This document shows positions 1 through 11,312 of a DNA stretch of 64,000 nt, one piece after another. How positions within the stretch are numbered: the stretch's first letter is position 1; every line of letters begins with the position of its first letter. A program made the position numbers and the translations under genes. The notes beneath the pieces are model-generated. The model was not told the DNA's origin. It worked only from the letters and a program-made list of their open reading frames with translations, and ran no database searches. Origin of the DNA: Diadema setosum (Eukaryota; Echinodermata; Echinoidea; Diadematoida; Diadematidae); contig CM067064.1 in the NCBI GenBank assembly GCA_033980235.1, positions 608,501 to 672,500 of the forward strand, read 5' to 3'.

Positions 1-430
1 CTCTACTCGGCCCCTCCCACACCACTCCACAGGGGACCTCCCTCTCCTTCTCATATGGATTTGCAAAACTGGAGAAGACTCCTTTTCAAGGACAAATCAC
101 TGTGTACTGACTACAATGTGAAAAATCCCCGAATAACCATATTTCAGCCATTAAACATCCTGATTAGCATATACATACATGTATCAACCTGGTCACGACA
201 ACATGCTTTATCAGAATCTTTCTTATCCTTATTCTATAATTGATGGTGATTCTTTTTTTCACTTCAACACTAGGGGGAAAATACTTTTTTCCATAGCAAA
301 CTTTCATAAGAGGTCATGGTATAAAACAGTATAAACAAAGTGTATCCATCTGATGTCCTTTCTAAATTTCAAATCATCTTGTATAGATGTAAGTTTGTAT
401 CGCAAAAAAAAAAAAATACATGTGTACTAG
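1..430. repeat. Duplicated segment, copy 1, left part
   Basis: Reads colinearly with about 8113-9050, e.g. CTCTACTCGGCCC at the start and ATCATCTTGTATAGATGTAA at about 374. It is interrupted by element A at 431. No coding sequence recognised. Copy 2 also contains a 365-bp hairpin element that is absent here. Confidence 0.85.
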
Positions 431-625
431 TGTGACGGAGAACCGTGATGTGCCTTGGTGAAACCAGGGTGGGGTGTAATAAAAGTGTCCATTCGGGACA
501 TGAGAGTTGGAGTTGGCAAACATGGCGTGAACAGTTGCAGTCATTCGGTGCTGATCCAAGAATGTTTTGTCGGTGTATGACAGATGTTATGTCGGTGCTG
601 ACGGGTGTTCTGTTGGTGCATGACA
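431..625 (+). repeat. 5' LTR of element A
   Basis: A 195-bp direct repeat, identical as read to 6778-6972, starting TGTGACGGAG and ending GGTGCATGACA. It is unusually short for an animal gypsy-class element. The primer-binding position (from 626) reads TGTGGGGAACATGTCCGG; I do not assign a tRNA. Confidence 0.93.
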
Positions 626-1209
626 TGTGGGGAACATGTCCGGGAAATGAACATACAAACAAGCTGTCTTTTGGTAGTATTTCGGTGTTTTGTACATCGT
701 TGTAATGATTGATGCCCGTTGGAGGTACAGTATGTGTAGTGTTCGCACTCATGTGAGATGTGTACACAGAGTAGCGAACGTACTGTTCGTAGCGGTATTG
801 TATACTGCGTGACATTGCATGGTACCATGTGTAATGGGGCTGCGTTAGCAGTGGTTGTGAATGGAAGTGCGATTCGCGAAGCGATGCGATGAGTATGTTT
901 TGCGCACTTGTACTGGTCTTCTCGCTAGCTGAATACCAGGGTTGCAGCATTGATTGCTGGAAAGGAAGGGTACGTATTATCGTTTCCTTTATGTCGTTTT
1001 ATCAGATTAGTGTGTCACTTTCTGGTAATTTGGATTAGCATCGTTAGATGTGGCTTTACGAGGAAATTGGCCTCGAGATATACGAGTGTTTGTCAGGTCT
1101 GAATTGTTTAGACTATTCTCGTAGTTCGGTACGCAGTGGAGTGTACTGTGGAAGTTGCGTTAGCGACATAGTCTTGAAATCTAGTCGGAAAGCTAGATGT
1201 GAATAAATC

Positions 1210-4200
1210 ATGGCAGCCAAGTTCGATGCTGCAGAGTTTGTGAAAGACGTCACTCTTGGTAGATTGAGAGGGTTAGTGAAAGCCCAATTGATTGAGGTTG
1301 CAACTCATGTAGATGCTGATATCAGAGAGTGTAGTCGAAAGAAAGAAATCTTTGCAGTTCTGGTGAAGAAGCTTGAACTGGGTGGTGTAGAATACATGTA
1401 TGAACACACAGACCACAATGAGAGTACAGATGAGATTGAGAGTGCTGGTAGAAAAACTGCTCCAAGTACTACTACTACTACTAGACCTAATGATATGAGG
1501 GTAGATTCCACACAACTCGAATTGGCTAGATTGGAGTTAGAAAAAGAAAAAATAAAGGCAGAAAATCTGATACTCGAACAAGAGTTAATGCAACGTCAAA
1601 TTGAGTTGACCCAGGCCCAGGCCAGTAGCGTCCCAGGGGATAGGCCTAATGTTACTATGTCGAGACCAAAGACGCCTGACATTGCAAAAATGGCAAACAC
1701 AGTCCCCCGCTTTGATGAAGAGGATGTAGACTCTTTCTTTTTCTCCTTTGAGAGAATAGCCAGGAATTTGGAGTGGGAGAAGAAATATTGGTCCATGATA
1801 GTACAACAAAAGCTCACAGGCAAGGCACATTCAGTAGTGTCTGCTCTCTCGGATGAGGAGGCAAATAACTATGACACAGTTAAGGAAGCAGTCCTTCTTG
1901 CCTATCAGTTAGTCCCAGAAGCCTACAGGCAAAAGTTTCGAGGATATAGGAGAGGTTCGGGACAGACATACGTAGAGTTTCAGAGAGAAAAAGAAATCAT
2001 GTTCGATCGTTGGGTTCGATCAATGAAAGTAGATCTCACTTATGACAATTTGAGAGAGATAGTGTTGATGGAGGAGTTCAAGAAATCGACACCTCCAGAT
2101 CTGAGAACATATTTGGAAGATCGAAGAGTACATGATGTAAGGAGTGCAGCAGTCACCGCTAACCAGTATGAGTTGACACATAAAGTGACAACAAAAAGTC
2201 CTGAGGGAAAGAGGAAGTTTGATCAGTCGAGAAATCCTGACACTCAAAAGTGGCACAGTAGTCATAGTGAATGCAGGGATAAAGTAAAGACTGAATCACA
2301 GAAAGAGCGACCAAAATCGCCACGGCCTCAATACAAAGAAGTGAGATGCTTTTTCTGTGGAAAAACAGGTCACATTAAGTCTGAATGTAGGCGATTGCTG
2401 GAACAGAATGAAGCAAAAGAAAAACAAAAGGAAAAAGCAACATATGGTTTAGTCCATGCAGACACACGTACACAGAGCAGTTCAGATGCTGAAACAAAAG
2501 AGAAACAGAACCAGACAGCCACCAATGGTTTTGTTAAGTCAAGTGTAAGTGATGAACAGCGTCATCCAAATGTGAAAAGCAGTGTCTCAAAAATGACAGA
2601 TAAATGTTCAAGTGGTCGTGTGGATGAAAAGTACAAGGACTTCATTTCCAAGGGTGCAGTTACCATTGCTGAATGTAGAGTACCGGTTGTCATCCTTCGT
2701 GATACTGGAGCTACACAGTCCCTCATGGTAGGAGATGTGAAGAGTATGCCCATAGATTGTAACACGGGTAGAAAAGTACTGATACATGATGTCAACGGAG
2801 GAACTCGGGCGGTCCCTCTTTTCCGAGTGAATTTGGATAGTGGACTGATTTCAGGGGAAGTGATTGTGGGAATTGTTCCATTTCTCCCTATGGATGGAGT
2901 TTCGTTTTTGCTTGGTAATGACCTTGCAGGAGGTCGAGTGAGTGTCCTTCCGGTTGTTTCTGAAGTCCCAGTGTACGAGCAGGAAACTGAAAAACTCGTC
3001 GATGAATTCCCAGAAGTATTTCCAACATGTGCTATCACCAGGTTTCGAGCAAGTGAAGCAGAGCGTGAGAGAAAGGAGTCTGAAAGTGAAATTTCTCTTG
3101 GTGACACATTCTTTGGTAAGGTGACTAGTGAAGATGAAAGAGAACAAAGTTGGGAAGAAGGTGTGTTCAGTCAGCCATCTTTAATCAAAGCACAGATGGA
3201 AGATGAGGAGTTGTTGAAGGTGAGAGAAGGTGCATTGACTGTAGATGAGGCGAAGGGAGTGCCAGAATGTTTCTATGTAAAGTCTGGTGTTTTGATGAGG
3301 AAATGGCGTCCTCCAGATCGTCCCGCAGATGAGGACTGGACGGTTGTCAACCAGATAGTTGTTCCTCCGCCGTATCGAAAGGAAATTCTACGTCTTGCAC
3401 ATGAAATTCCAATAGCCGGACACATGGGTGTCAAGAAGACTTTGTGTAGAATCAGAACTCACTTCTTCTGGCCCAAGATGAGAAAGGATGTGTCTGAATT
3501 TTGTCGAACGTGTCATGAATGTCAAGTGGTAGGAAAACCACAACATGCCATTAGACCTGCGCCTTTGATTCCTATTCCGGCTTTTGAGGAGTTATTTAGC
3601 CGTGTGATGGTAGAAGACGTAGGTGCAGTTGTGAGTGAGAGTGTCCTACACAGTGCTGAGAAAAGTGCAGAAGAGTTTGAATCTGATGCTCCAGATTCTC
3701 AGAGTGTGAGTTTCAAGTCAGGAATGATCCCGCGAGTAGAGAACTCAAAGGCACTAGAAAATCCAAAGTTACTGCTCAGTCATTTGTCTGATTCGGAGAG
3801 GCAAGATGTTGTCGACATCTTCCAGGAATTTCCGGAGGTTTGCAGTGATAAATTGGGCTGTGCGAAAGATACTGTTCATACAGTAGATGTGGGTGAAAAT
3901 GCACCCATTAAGCAGCATCCATATCGGATTCATCCTGCTAAGAGAGAACAGGTGGATAGGGAGATAGATTTCATGCTTGCAAATGGAATCATAGAGCCTA
4001 GTAACTCAAACTGGAGTTCCCCTGTAGTGCTAGTCCCAAAGGCAGACGGAACGTCCAGGTTTTGTATCGATTACAGGAAGGTCAATACCATAACCAAGAC
4101 TGATTCGTTTCCGCTTCCTTTGATTGAGGAATGCATTGATCGGGTAGGAAGTGCTGAGTATGTCAGCAAATTGGATTTGATGAAAGGGTATTGGCAGGTG

Positions 4201-5154
4201 CCATTAGACAAGGATGCAAGAGAGATCTCGGCGTTTGTCACGCCTTCCGGGTTATACCAGTGTCGTGTCATGCCCTTCGGGATGAAAAATTCCCCCGCAA
4301 CTTTTCAACGGATGATGAATCGAGTTATTGCTGGTCATGATAACTGTGTTGTCTATATAGACGATGTGTTGGTTTTCAGCAATACGTGGGAGGAGCATGT
4401 TGCTCATCTTCGAGAGCTGTTCCAGAGGTTGTCACATGCAGGACTCGTGGTGAATCTGGCCAAATGCGAGTTCGGGAAAGCTTGTGTGACTTACCTAGGT
4501 CACATGGTAGGCCGAGGTAGCGTCGCACCACGAGATGCTAAGGTCCGAGCCATCGTGGACTTCCCAGTGCCGTCATCGAAACGGGAGCTTCAGCGCTTCT
4601 TGGGAATGTGCGGATTCTACCGGAGATTCGTTCCCAACTTCAGTCACCTGGTGGTGCCCTTGAAGGACCTGTTGAAAAAGGGTACAACGTTCCAGTGGTC
4701 GGCGAGCTGCCAGGATGCGTTCCAGAAGCTGAAGGCCGTCCTCATGAACGATCCCGTGCTCATCGCACCAAACTTCGAGAGGAGCTTCCAGCTAGCTACC
4801 GATGCTAGTGACCGAGGAGTAGGAGCCGTGCTACTTCAGGACGACGACAACGGACACAGCAAACCCGTGTGTTTCTTCTCCAAAAAACTGAATCGCCATC
4901 AGCAAAAGTATTCAACTGTGGAGAAGGAATGCCTTGGTGTCGTTCTAGCGGTGCAACATTTCGAAGCGTATTTGGACGGTGGAAGAGACATCGTGGTGTA
5001 CACTGACCATAACCCATTGACGTTTTTAGAACGCTTCAAGCACAAGAATCAGCGTCTCTTCCGTTGGAGTTTGATTCTCCAGCCGTACCCACTGAGAATT
5101 GTGCACATAGCAGGAAAGGACAACAAATTAGCAGACGCTTTGTCGCGAGTTTGA
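1210..5154 (+). CDS. Gag-Pol polyprotein of element A (PR, IN zinc finger only, RT, RNase H)
   Basis: A 1314-residue open frame. Residues 1-340 are Gag-like, with a charged helical stretch at 100-140. A CCHC zinc knuckle spans 380-393 (CFFCGKTGHIKSEC). The aspartic protease motif DTGA is at 498. An integrase-type H2C2 zinc finger follows (H731, H738, C768, C771). The frame then passes from FEELFSRVMVE into an acidic spacer, and no D,D35E catalytic core follows. Reverse transcriptase occupies about 890-1090 with catalytic YIDD at 1049-1052. RNase H follows with D1198 (LATDAS), D1266 (YTDHN) and D1309 (LADALS). Integrase lying before RT matches Gmr1-like elements. The core is missing without a frameshift. 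First in-frame ATG chosen as start. Confidence 0.92.
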   Translation: MAAKFDAAEFVKDVTLGRLRGLVKAQLIEVATHVDADIRECSRKKEIFAVLVKKLELGGVEYMYEHTDHNESTDEIESAGRKTAPSTTTTTRPNDMRVDSTQLELARLELEKEKIKAENLILEQELMQRQIELTQAQASSVPGDRPNVTMSRPKTPDIAKMANTVPRFDEEDVDSFFFSFERIARNLEWEKKYWSMIVQQKLTGKAHSVVSALSDEEANNYDTVKEAVLLAYQLVPEAYRQKFRGYRRGSGQTYVEFQREKEIMFDRWVRSMKVDLTYDNLREIVLMEEFKKSTPPDLRTYLEDRRVHDVRSAAVTANQYELTHKVTTKSPEGKRKFDQSRNPDTQKWHSSHSECRDKVKTESQKERPKSPRPQYKEVRCFFCGKTGHIKSECRRLLEQNEAKEKQKEKATYGLVHADTRTQSSSDAETKEKQNQTATNGFVKSSVSDEQRHPNVKSSVSKMTDKCSSGRVDEKYKDFISKGAVTIAECRVPVVILRDTGATQSLMVGDVKSMPIDCNTGRKVLIHDVNGGTRAVPLFRVNLDSGLISGEVIVGIVPFLPMDGVSFLLGNDLAGGRVSVLPVVSEVPVYEQETEKLVDEFPEVFPTCAITRFRASEAERERKESESEISLGDTFFGKVTSEDEREQSWEEGVFSQPSLIKAQMEDEELLKVREGALTVDEAKGVPECFYVKSGVLMRKWRPPDRPADEDWTVVNQIVVPPPYRKEILRLAHEIPIAGHMGVKKTLCRIRTHFFWPKMRKDVSEFCRTCHECQVVGKPQHAIRPAPLIPIPAFEELFSRVMVEDVGAVVSESVLHSAEKSAEEFESDAPDSQSVSFKSGMIPRVENSKALENPKLLLSHLSDSERQDVVDIFQEFPEVCSDKLGCAKDTVHTVDVGENAPIKQHPYRIHPAKREQVDREIDFMLANGIIEPSNSNWSSPVVLVPKADGTSRFCIDYRKVNTITKTDSFPLPLIEECIDRVGSAEYVSKLDLMKGYWQVPLDKDAREISAFVTPSGLYQCRVMPFGMKNSPATFQRMMNRVIAGHDNCVVYIDDVLVFSNTWEEHVAHLRELFQRLSHAGLVVNLAKCEFGKACVTYLGHMVGRGSVAPRDAKVRAIVDFPVPSSKRELQRFLGMCGFYRRFVPNFSHLVVPLKDLLKKGTTFQWSASCQDAFQKLKAVLMNDPVLIAPNFERSFQLATDASDRGVGAVLLQDDDNGHSKPVCFFSKKLNRHQQKYSTVEKECLGVVLAVQHFEAYLDGGRDIVVYTDHNPLTFLERFKHKNQRLFRWSLILQPYPLRIVHIAGKDNKLADALSRV

Positions 5155-6777
5155 AACTGTGCACGCGCTGATAATGTTGCCGAACGATAACAATCTCAAA
5201 TCTGCAGTGAAACCTACATCAAGCAGAACATTTCAAACGAGACTCAAAACAGACAAGAAACTGATGTTGACTTTTTTTTTTTTATATATGACAATGTATA
5301 CATGTGTTTATGTATATTCGTTCAGTTTTCTTCCTTTCCCAAGGATCTGTGAAGGAAGAAATTGTATTTATGTTAATCATGTTTGTTTTAAAGCGAAAAC
5401 AAATTATGTGAGTGATGCTAGGAAGTATGAGAAAGTACTATAGTACACAATATTCTGTCTTCATAAGAGGACATCATTTGAAAATGTTCATGATGTGTTA
5501 CACGCCAAGCATTGTATGATACATTTATATTGTGAAAACCCAACATTACAGGAAGCGCCCGGATACAGCATTTGTGGTGTGTAAGATTACAGTGAAAGTT
5601 GTGCTTCAGTTGCACACTTCTATTTTGATTTCATTCAATGTACCAAAGAATCAAAGGATTCAGATTTGTATGTATACCGATACGTTACCGAGTTAATGCT
5701 AGCAAATGCAAAAACAGTAAAGCAAAACACAACCGGCCAGTCACAGGAAAACTGGTGATCAAATTTTGAGGTTATATCAACCGATTTGTGTTGAAACAAA
5801 AGAATTTGTGTTGTTTTGTATTAATGAAAAAGTGTTGAGTGACAGTGAGGCATAAAGAAGCCAAGATGATATAATGTCACTTTTGTATGTGTATGTATTT
5901 CGTTACAGAGTGACAGAGTAACATTTGTGTGTCGAGTATGATCTCGATATATTCCAGAGTTTGCACATGACAGTACATATGTGTGAAGGGACAAAGAGAA
6001 ATGTCCGATGGTTAAAATTTTGTTGTTTTGGTTAACTTATGACGCAGAGTTGACATAAGTTTAAGATGTATTAGCAAGTACATTGAGTAGATGTACAAAT
6101 GTGTCATAGTGTTTAAATACGATGTTATAATCAAGAGATGCGTGGTGTTACCACATTCAGTGAAACTCCAATGAAAGTTTGTGTTGGAGAAACAGACATA
6201 TTATCTTTGCAACAGTCAGAACAATTTCAGGAAGAAAGTGTATGTTTGGTTTCCGCATTTAAAGATGAAGTGTATGTGTTACCAAAATATATATATATAT
6301 ATATATTATTCATGCCTGAAGTTTATTGGTCAAGTATGCGAGGATATAATTACAGTCGAGACTACCAGAAAGCACAGTCTCAGTCAAAATATTGATACTA
6401 CTGGAGAAATGATTGATTACATCTGGTGTAATCTTTCCGCATTATGTGCACTCGTATGTGCACCCGTTGAAAACAGTTTCACATGTGAATTACTGTAGAC
6501 TGTTGATTTGTGTATTTACATGTTTTGTAGGGGGCTTGTCAAGTTTTCATATACATGTGTATTGTTCCTAAAGGGGGCAATTGATGCCGGAGTTAACTGA
6601 TTCTGATAAGGCTCAAAATCAGTAATTATAAGTGTAGTATGCCAGGTGAGGTTTTGAGAGAACAACACAAAACTAAACTAATACGTGTAGTAAGCAAGAA
6701 CAGTGAAGCAAGCCTTACAACGAAGGTGTTTATAATCGAAAAGTTACATTCATAACTTTCCTCTTGTTGGGGGGAGG

Positions 6778-6972
6778 TGTGACGGAGAACCGTGATGTGC
6801 CTTGGTGAAACCAGGGTGGGGTGTAATAAAAGTGTCCATTCGGGACATGAGAGTTGGAGTTGGCAAACATGGCGTGAACAGTTGCAGTCATTCGGTGCTG
6901 ATCCAAGAATGTTTTGTCGGTGTATGACAGATGTTATGTCGGTGCTGACGGGTGTTCTGTTGGTGCATGACA
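6778..6972 (+). repeat. 3' LTR of element A
   Basis: Identical to 431-625. It is preceded by a purine tract and followed by the target-site duplicate CTAG. Confidence 0.93.
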
Positions 6973-7371
6973 CTAGCAACAGAAAAAGAGGAGAAATAAA
7001 ACCTAATGCTAATCTTTTGGCCACCAAAACGTTCTTCTCTTTAACATACATCTATCGACCTGTTCAAATACCATTCCTTTTAACAACCTCAGCATCAGGT
7101 AGATGTTGGTACAGCTGTACTACCAGTGTACAGGATGTTTCCCAACCAGCTTTCATAAGCAACGATTTATATATCACACCCTTTCAACTTCCTGTTCCTT
7201 ATATTTTTTTTTCCATCTTTATCATTCCACAAACACCCCGTATCTGCTTTCGGCTGTAATGCTTTGGAAAAATGAATAAAAAAGCTTCATAGTCACCGAA
7301 TACCAAAATGCAACATAATCCGCAAAAAAAAAGGAAAAAAAGGACTAAGTCTTTTCCTTCTGGCACACAAA
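6973..7371. repeat. Duplicated segment, copy 1, right part
   Basis: Continues the duplication after element A: AACAGAAAAAGAGGAGAAAT and following sequence match 9051 onward until GTCTTTTCCTT (about 7371, partner 9412). Identity is visibly imperfect, with small indels. No gene recognised. Confidence 0.85.
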
Positions 7372-8112
7372 CATCCAAAACATCCAAATACCGTATTATT
7401 CAATAATCAAAGTACAGTTTGGCCCCCACTTTCAATCCCTGTGCACATCTTTATGGTCTTTTAAGACGAAGAGAGAGAGGGGAAAAAAAAACGACGACAA
7501 AAAGTCGTCCTGTGGACCGAAGCACTCAAAACTTCAGCCTTAAGCCCTGTGCCACTCCCTATACCCTATACATATTGTCTGTAACAAAGCTTGTGGCGCT
7601 CAAGCAGAATTTGACATAATGTATTCAAAGAAACATATACAGGCTGCGTGGAAAAGCTCCTCACAGAACTTCACCAATTCCATCACACTAAATTTGACAT
7701 TCTTGCGTCTTGTAACTTGTAAACATCAGTTCAAACATATTCAGAGAAACATCTCATTGTCTATTGGGCTGGTTGCATGAATAAGCTCCCCATTATCTAT
7801 TAGGCTGGTTGCATGAAGAAGCTTCTCATAGTGCTTCACCAATTCCGTCACACTAAACTTGACATTCTTGTATCTTGTAAACATATTCAAAGAAAACATC
7901 TCATTATCTAATTTGCTGGTTGCATAAAGAAGCTCCTCACAGACCTTCACCCATTCCCTCACCACAAACTTGACATTCTTGTGTCTCATTAATTCAATTT
8001 GAGAAACAGTTGGGGTGTGTCCCACCAACCCGCCCATCTGAACACCAAAACATGGCCGGCCTATAAGTGTCCCCCGTAAACCGTGAAGCCTCCGAACCCC
8101 ACAATCCTTTCA
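7372..8112. repeat. Spacer between duplicate segments, with a tandem repeat of about 150 bp
   Basis: From about 7624 to 7990 a unit containing GCTGGTTGCATGAAGAAGCT, CTCCTCACAGA, CTTCACCAATTCC and CTTGACATTCTTGT recurs about three times with variable length. The rest of the interval holds nothing I recognise. Confidence 0.7.
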
Positions 8113-9412
8113 CCCTCTACTCGGCCCCCTCTCCCGCTCCACTCCACAGGGAACTTCCCTCTCTCTCTCTCATATTAATGGATTTGCAAAACTCTGCAGA
8201 GGACCTCCTTTTCAAGGACACTGTGTACTTACTATCACTGTGTACTTACTATAAAGAATATATGTAAAATATACGTAAAAAATCACCGAATAACCATATT
8301 TCGGCCATTACAAAGGATGTAAGCATCCTGTTTAGCATGTACATATCAACCTGGTCACAGCAACATACTTTATCAGAATCTTTCCTATCCTTATTCTATA
8401 ATTGATGATCTTTCCTTTTTTTTCCTTCTTTTTACCTGTCTCTCCATACGCATCTCATGACATACAATCGACGTGTGATACTTCCCTTCAAAGTGTGATA
8501 CTTCCCCTTCAGCACATGTGCCTCTTCCTATCCACGATACATACTACATACACATCGACTTTTGCATTAAAGGGGAAGGCTAGTAACTGATCAGTGGGAA
8601 TCAGTGGAAATGCTGGGAGATGATTGTTCCAATCCTTATGGGATTCATTCAAGAGTTCATTGTATATATATTGCTGTGTGAAAATGATTTGCTTCAGAAT
8701 GGTCTCATATTCAAGTAATGTGCAGTTTAATGCTTCCAGGTTAGCGTCCCTGGTCAGTGACGGAGCATTAATCTGCACATTACTTGAATATGAGACCGTT
8801 CTGAAGCAAATCATTTTCACACAACAATAGATATACAATGAACTCTTGAATGAATCCCATAAGGATTGGAACAATCATCTCCCAGCATTTCCACTGATTC
8901 CCACTGATCAGTTACTAGCCTTCCCCTTTAAAGTAAAGAGGTCATGGTATAAACAGTATAAACAAAGTGTATCCATCTGCTGTCCTTTCTAAATTTCAGA
9001 TCATCTTGTATAGATGTAAATTTGTATCGCAAAAATATATGTGTACTAGCAGCAGAAAAAGAGGAGAAATAAAACCTAATGCTAATCGTTTGGCCATCAA
9101 AACATTCTTCTCTTTAACATACATCTATCGACTTGTTTAAATACCATGCTTTTTAAACCTCAGCATCAGGTGGATGTTGGTACTACCAGTGTACAGGATG
9201 TTTCCCAACCAGCTTTCATAAGTAACAATTTATATATCACATCCTTTCAACTGCCTGTTCCTTTTTTTCCATCTTTATCTCTCTACAAACACCTCGTATC
9301 TGCTTTCAGCTGTAATGCTTTAGAAGAATGAATAAAAAAGCTTTATAGTCACCGAATACCAAAATGCAGCATAATCCACAATATAAAAAAAAAAAGGCCA
9401 AGTCTTTTCCTT
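8113..9412. repeat. Duplicated segment, copy 2 (carries the empty site of element A)
   Basis: Matches 1-430 plus 6973-7371. At 9041-9060 it reads TGTGTACTAGCAGCAGAAAA, the uninterrupted counterpart of the CTAG target of element A. It has gained the hairpin element at 8567-8931. Confidence 0.85.
8567..8931. mobile_element. TTAA-flanked 365-bp hairpin MITE, copy 1
   Basis: TTAA at both ends (8567-8570 and 8928-8931). Nearly the whole element is one inverted repeat: the left arm from AAGGGGAAGGCTAG pairs with the right arm ending CTAGCCTTCCCCTT, leaving a core of about 35 nt around 8740-8775. The frames predicted on both strands are a consequence of the symmetry. TTAA target sites are typical of piggyBac-type elements, but no transposase is present. 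Confidence 0.88.
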
Positions 9413-9800
9413 GGTATTCGGGGTCGATCTACCTTGATCGGCATCGCTCCTGCTTCCTTCACGATAATTTTGGACATGTCCAAAATATTCGAGTAGGAAG
9501 CCCGAACACCAACAGCTCGGGTAGTGATCGAGAAGAGATCGAGCTGATCGGGAATCGGTCGTATAGAAATCTAGTGTGGTCGGGACGGATTTTTCCCCCG
9601 AGCTCAGTTCCCGATCATCTCGAGTTATACTCGAATGCTACACGATTGATTTCAGATCATCTCGATCCAGGATTCATCAGTTTCATGAATAACTCGACCG
9701 CTACACGACCGATACAGGACTGCTATCGACTGATACTCGACTAAACTCGATCATGCTTCGACCGGCACTCGATCAAATACCGAGCACTTTTTGACAGCGG
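9413..9800. repeat. Dense GATC/CGA-word region, left
   Basis: About 370 bp in which CGATC, GATCG, CTCGA and TCGAG occur every 10-20 bases (e.g. TCGATCTACCTTGATCGG, ATCTCGAGTTATACTCGA). The surrounding DNA is A+T-rich and lacks these words. The 126-codon frame through it is a by-product of composition. It is mirrored by 12620-12965. Confidence 0.6.
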
Positions 9801-9894
9801 TTGCAGCAGGTGCAGACGTACTTTCTCAGCACTCATTTATTGTTAAGGTATTAAGAAAAAATATATGCAGTCCTTGGTCACGTTAAAAAGTTAA

Positions 9895-10044
9895 ATGTCG
9901 TCAGTATCTTCAGCCACTCCATGCCCACTGAAGAAAAGAAAAGGGCCACGAAGAGAGAAAAGACAACAAACCCTAGACAGCAGACATGGCAGAATTAGAC
10001 TCTCCAGACAAAAATACCAGAAGAAAGAAAGGAAACACAACTGA
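9895..10044 (+). other. Small basic open frame (49 residues), doubtful
   Basis: ATG to TGA frame encoding a peptide that begins MSSVSSATPCPL and continues KKRKGPRREKR, a cluster resembling a nuclear localisation signal, then further Lys/Arg-rich sequence. It sits between the two GATC/CGA regions. It could be an exon of a transposon-encoded DNA-binding protein or chance. No homology recognised. Confidence 0.3.
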
Positions 10045-11312
10045 AACTGAGAAAAATTCGGTATTCTGGCAATATGACTGTAACGTGAAAGGAAATTTTC
10101 TAGATTATCTACTTTACTTATAAACTGAGAAATGTTTCTTGAATTCTTTTGCTAGCTTGTCTGTTTCAAAGTTGAAGTTGGTTACGTTGATATAAAATCT
10201 ATTTCTTACGCTGACGTGTTAAAACATTAGTTGTAACATAGATTCATAAATGCTCAGTGACTTACTTTACTTTTATTTACGTAGATGTTACACTTTTGCT
10301 TCGCTTAATAATGTTTTTTTTTTTTTAGAGTTGTATGTACATTGCTTAAAGTCCACCTTGATATCGATTGGCTGAGTTGACAATAAACAACCAAGATTTT
10401 CATCTTGCTAGTGTAAAATGTTATATTGTTTTATTTTCATAATAATGTACTCTGTTCCACATATCAGCACACTTCATGAATTTAGAAATTAATGATACAT
10501 ATATTTTCTTTTACACACTCTTGGGCCTATACTTTATCAATGACTACATACATAATTATTTTCTCATTCACTTTTTCATTCTTTAGTAATGAGAACAATA
10601 ATGACAAAGATAACACGACTCATTAGGGTTGTAGAATAGTCAATTTTTTTTCAACTCTATATAATGGTGCATTTATGGGCATATAGGCCTATGTTTCATT
10701 TTAAACCAAATTAATTTCAGCCCACCTATATGTAATGCACTTACGAAGCGTGGCGGTGTAACATTTTTTTTTATAATTTTTTTTTATGAGACATCAAACT
10801 TAGATTTGCTATTCTTCACATCCACTGCAAATATCGAATGCATATTATGAACGAACCTATTATATTATACATGGTGTCCCGGCAGACAGAGTGCTACAAA
10901 ACTGTCTCTTATTTAAAAAGATATGAGCGACTGAATGAAATCGTTACATTATTCAATAGAAAGAACACCTCAAATTTTATTTGACACAATGATAATCAAT
11001 CTTTGTGCAGGCGCTTTGATCTCCATGAAAATTTGTGATTTACAAAATCTGTAACTTTGGGCACTGATATCCTACTTGACTGAGCGATAGTGAAGCCGTA
11101 AAAACTGATAACGAATGCGTCAAAAATAGCTACTGAAAACGGATAAAATGAATGAATACAACTGAATGCATTTTTTGTACCTTTTGGGGCTCACAAACAG
11201 TAGTGATCAGTCTTTGTCATCTTTTTTTTTTCAGGAAAAATGAATGGAATCGAAACGCCTGCACGAGAATTGATGATTGTGGTTTCAAAATAGGAAGTGT
11301 TCTTTTATCAAC
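10045..11312. other. A+T-rich non-coding stretch
   Basis: No reading frame, repeat pair or RNA gene recognised. Contains scattered T-runs (10314-10326 and about 10765-10787). Confidence 0.5.

Larger units (their letters stand above)
431..6972 (+). mobile_element. LTR retrotransposon A: Ty3/gypsy, Gmr1-like order, integrase-core-deleted
   Basis: A complete 6542-bp insertion with two identical 195-bp LTRs (TGTGAC to TGACA) and a 4-bp target duplication CTAG (427-430 and 6973-6976). One long gag-pol reading frame (1210-5154) is intact. A polypurine tract GGGGGGAGG (6769-6777) abuts the right LTR. The related segment at about 8113-9412 preserves the unoccupied site at 9041-9060. The 1.6 kb between the pol stop and the 3' LTR (5155-6777) has no recognisable coding sequence and carries an AT repeat at about 6287-6306. 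Identical LTRs imply recent insertion. Family assignment rests on domain order and motifs. Confidence 0.93.

Noticed and set aside
6138..6498. Frames in the 3' part of element A as an env gene
   Set aside because: Short, overlap an AT repeat, no signal peptide or membrane anchor pattern.
8509..8874. Frames on both strands encoding nearly the same peptide, also at 63258-63464
   Set aside because: Consequence of the hairpin symmetry of the TTAA element.
9364..9744. 126-residue frame
   Set aside because: Runs through the GATC/CGA word region; composition explains it and no domain is seen.
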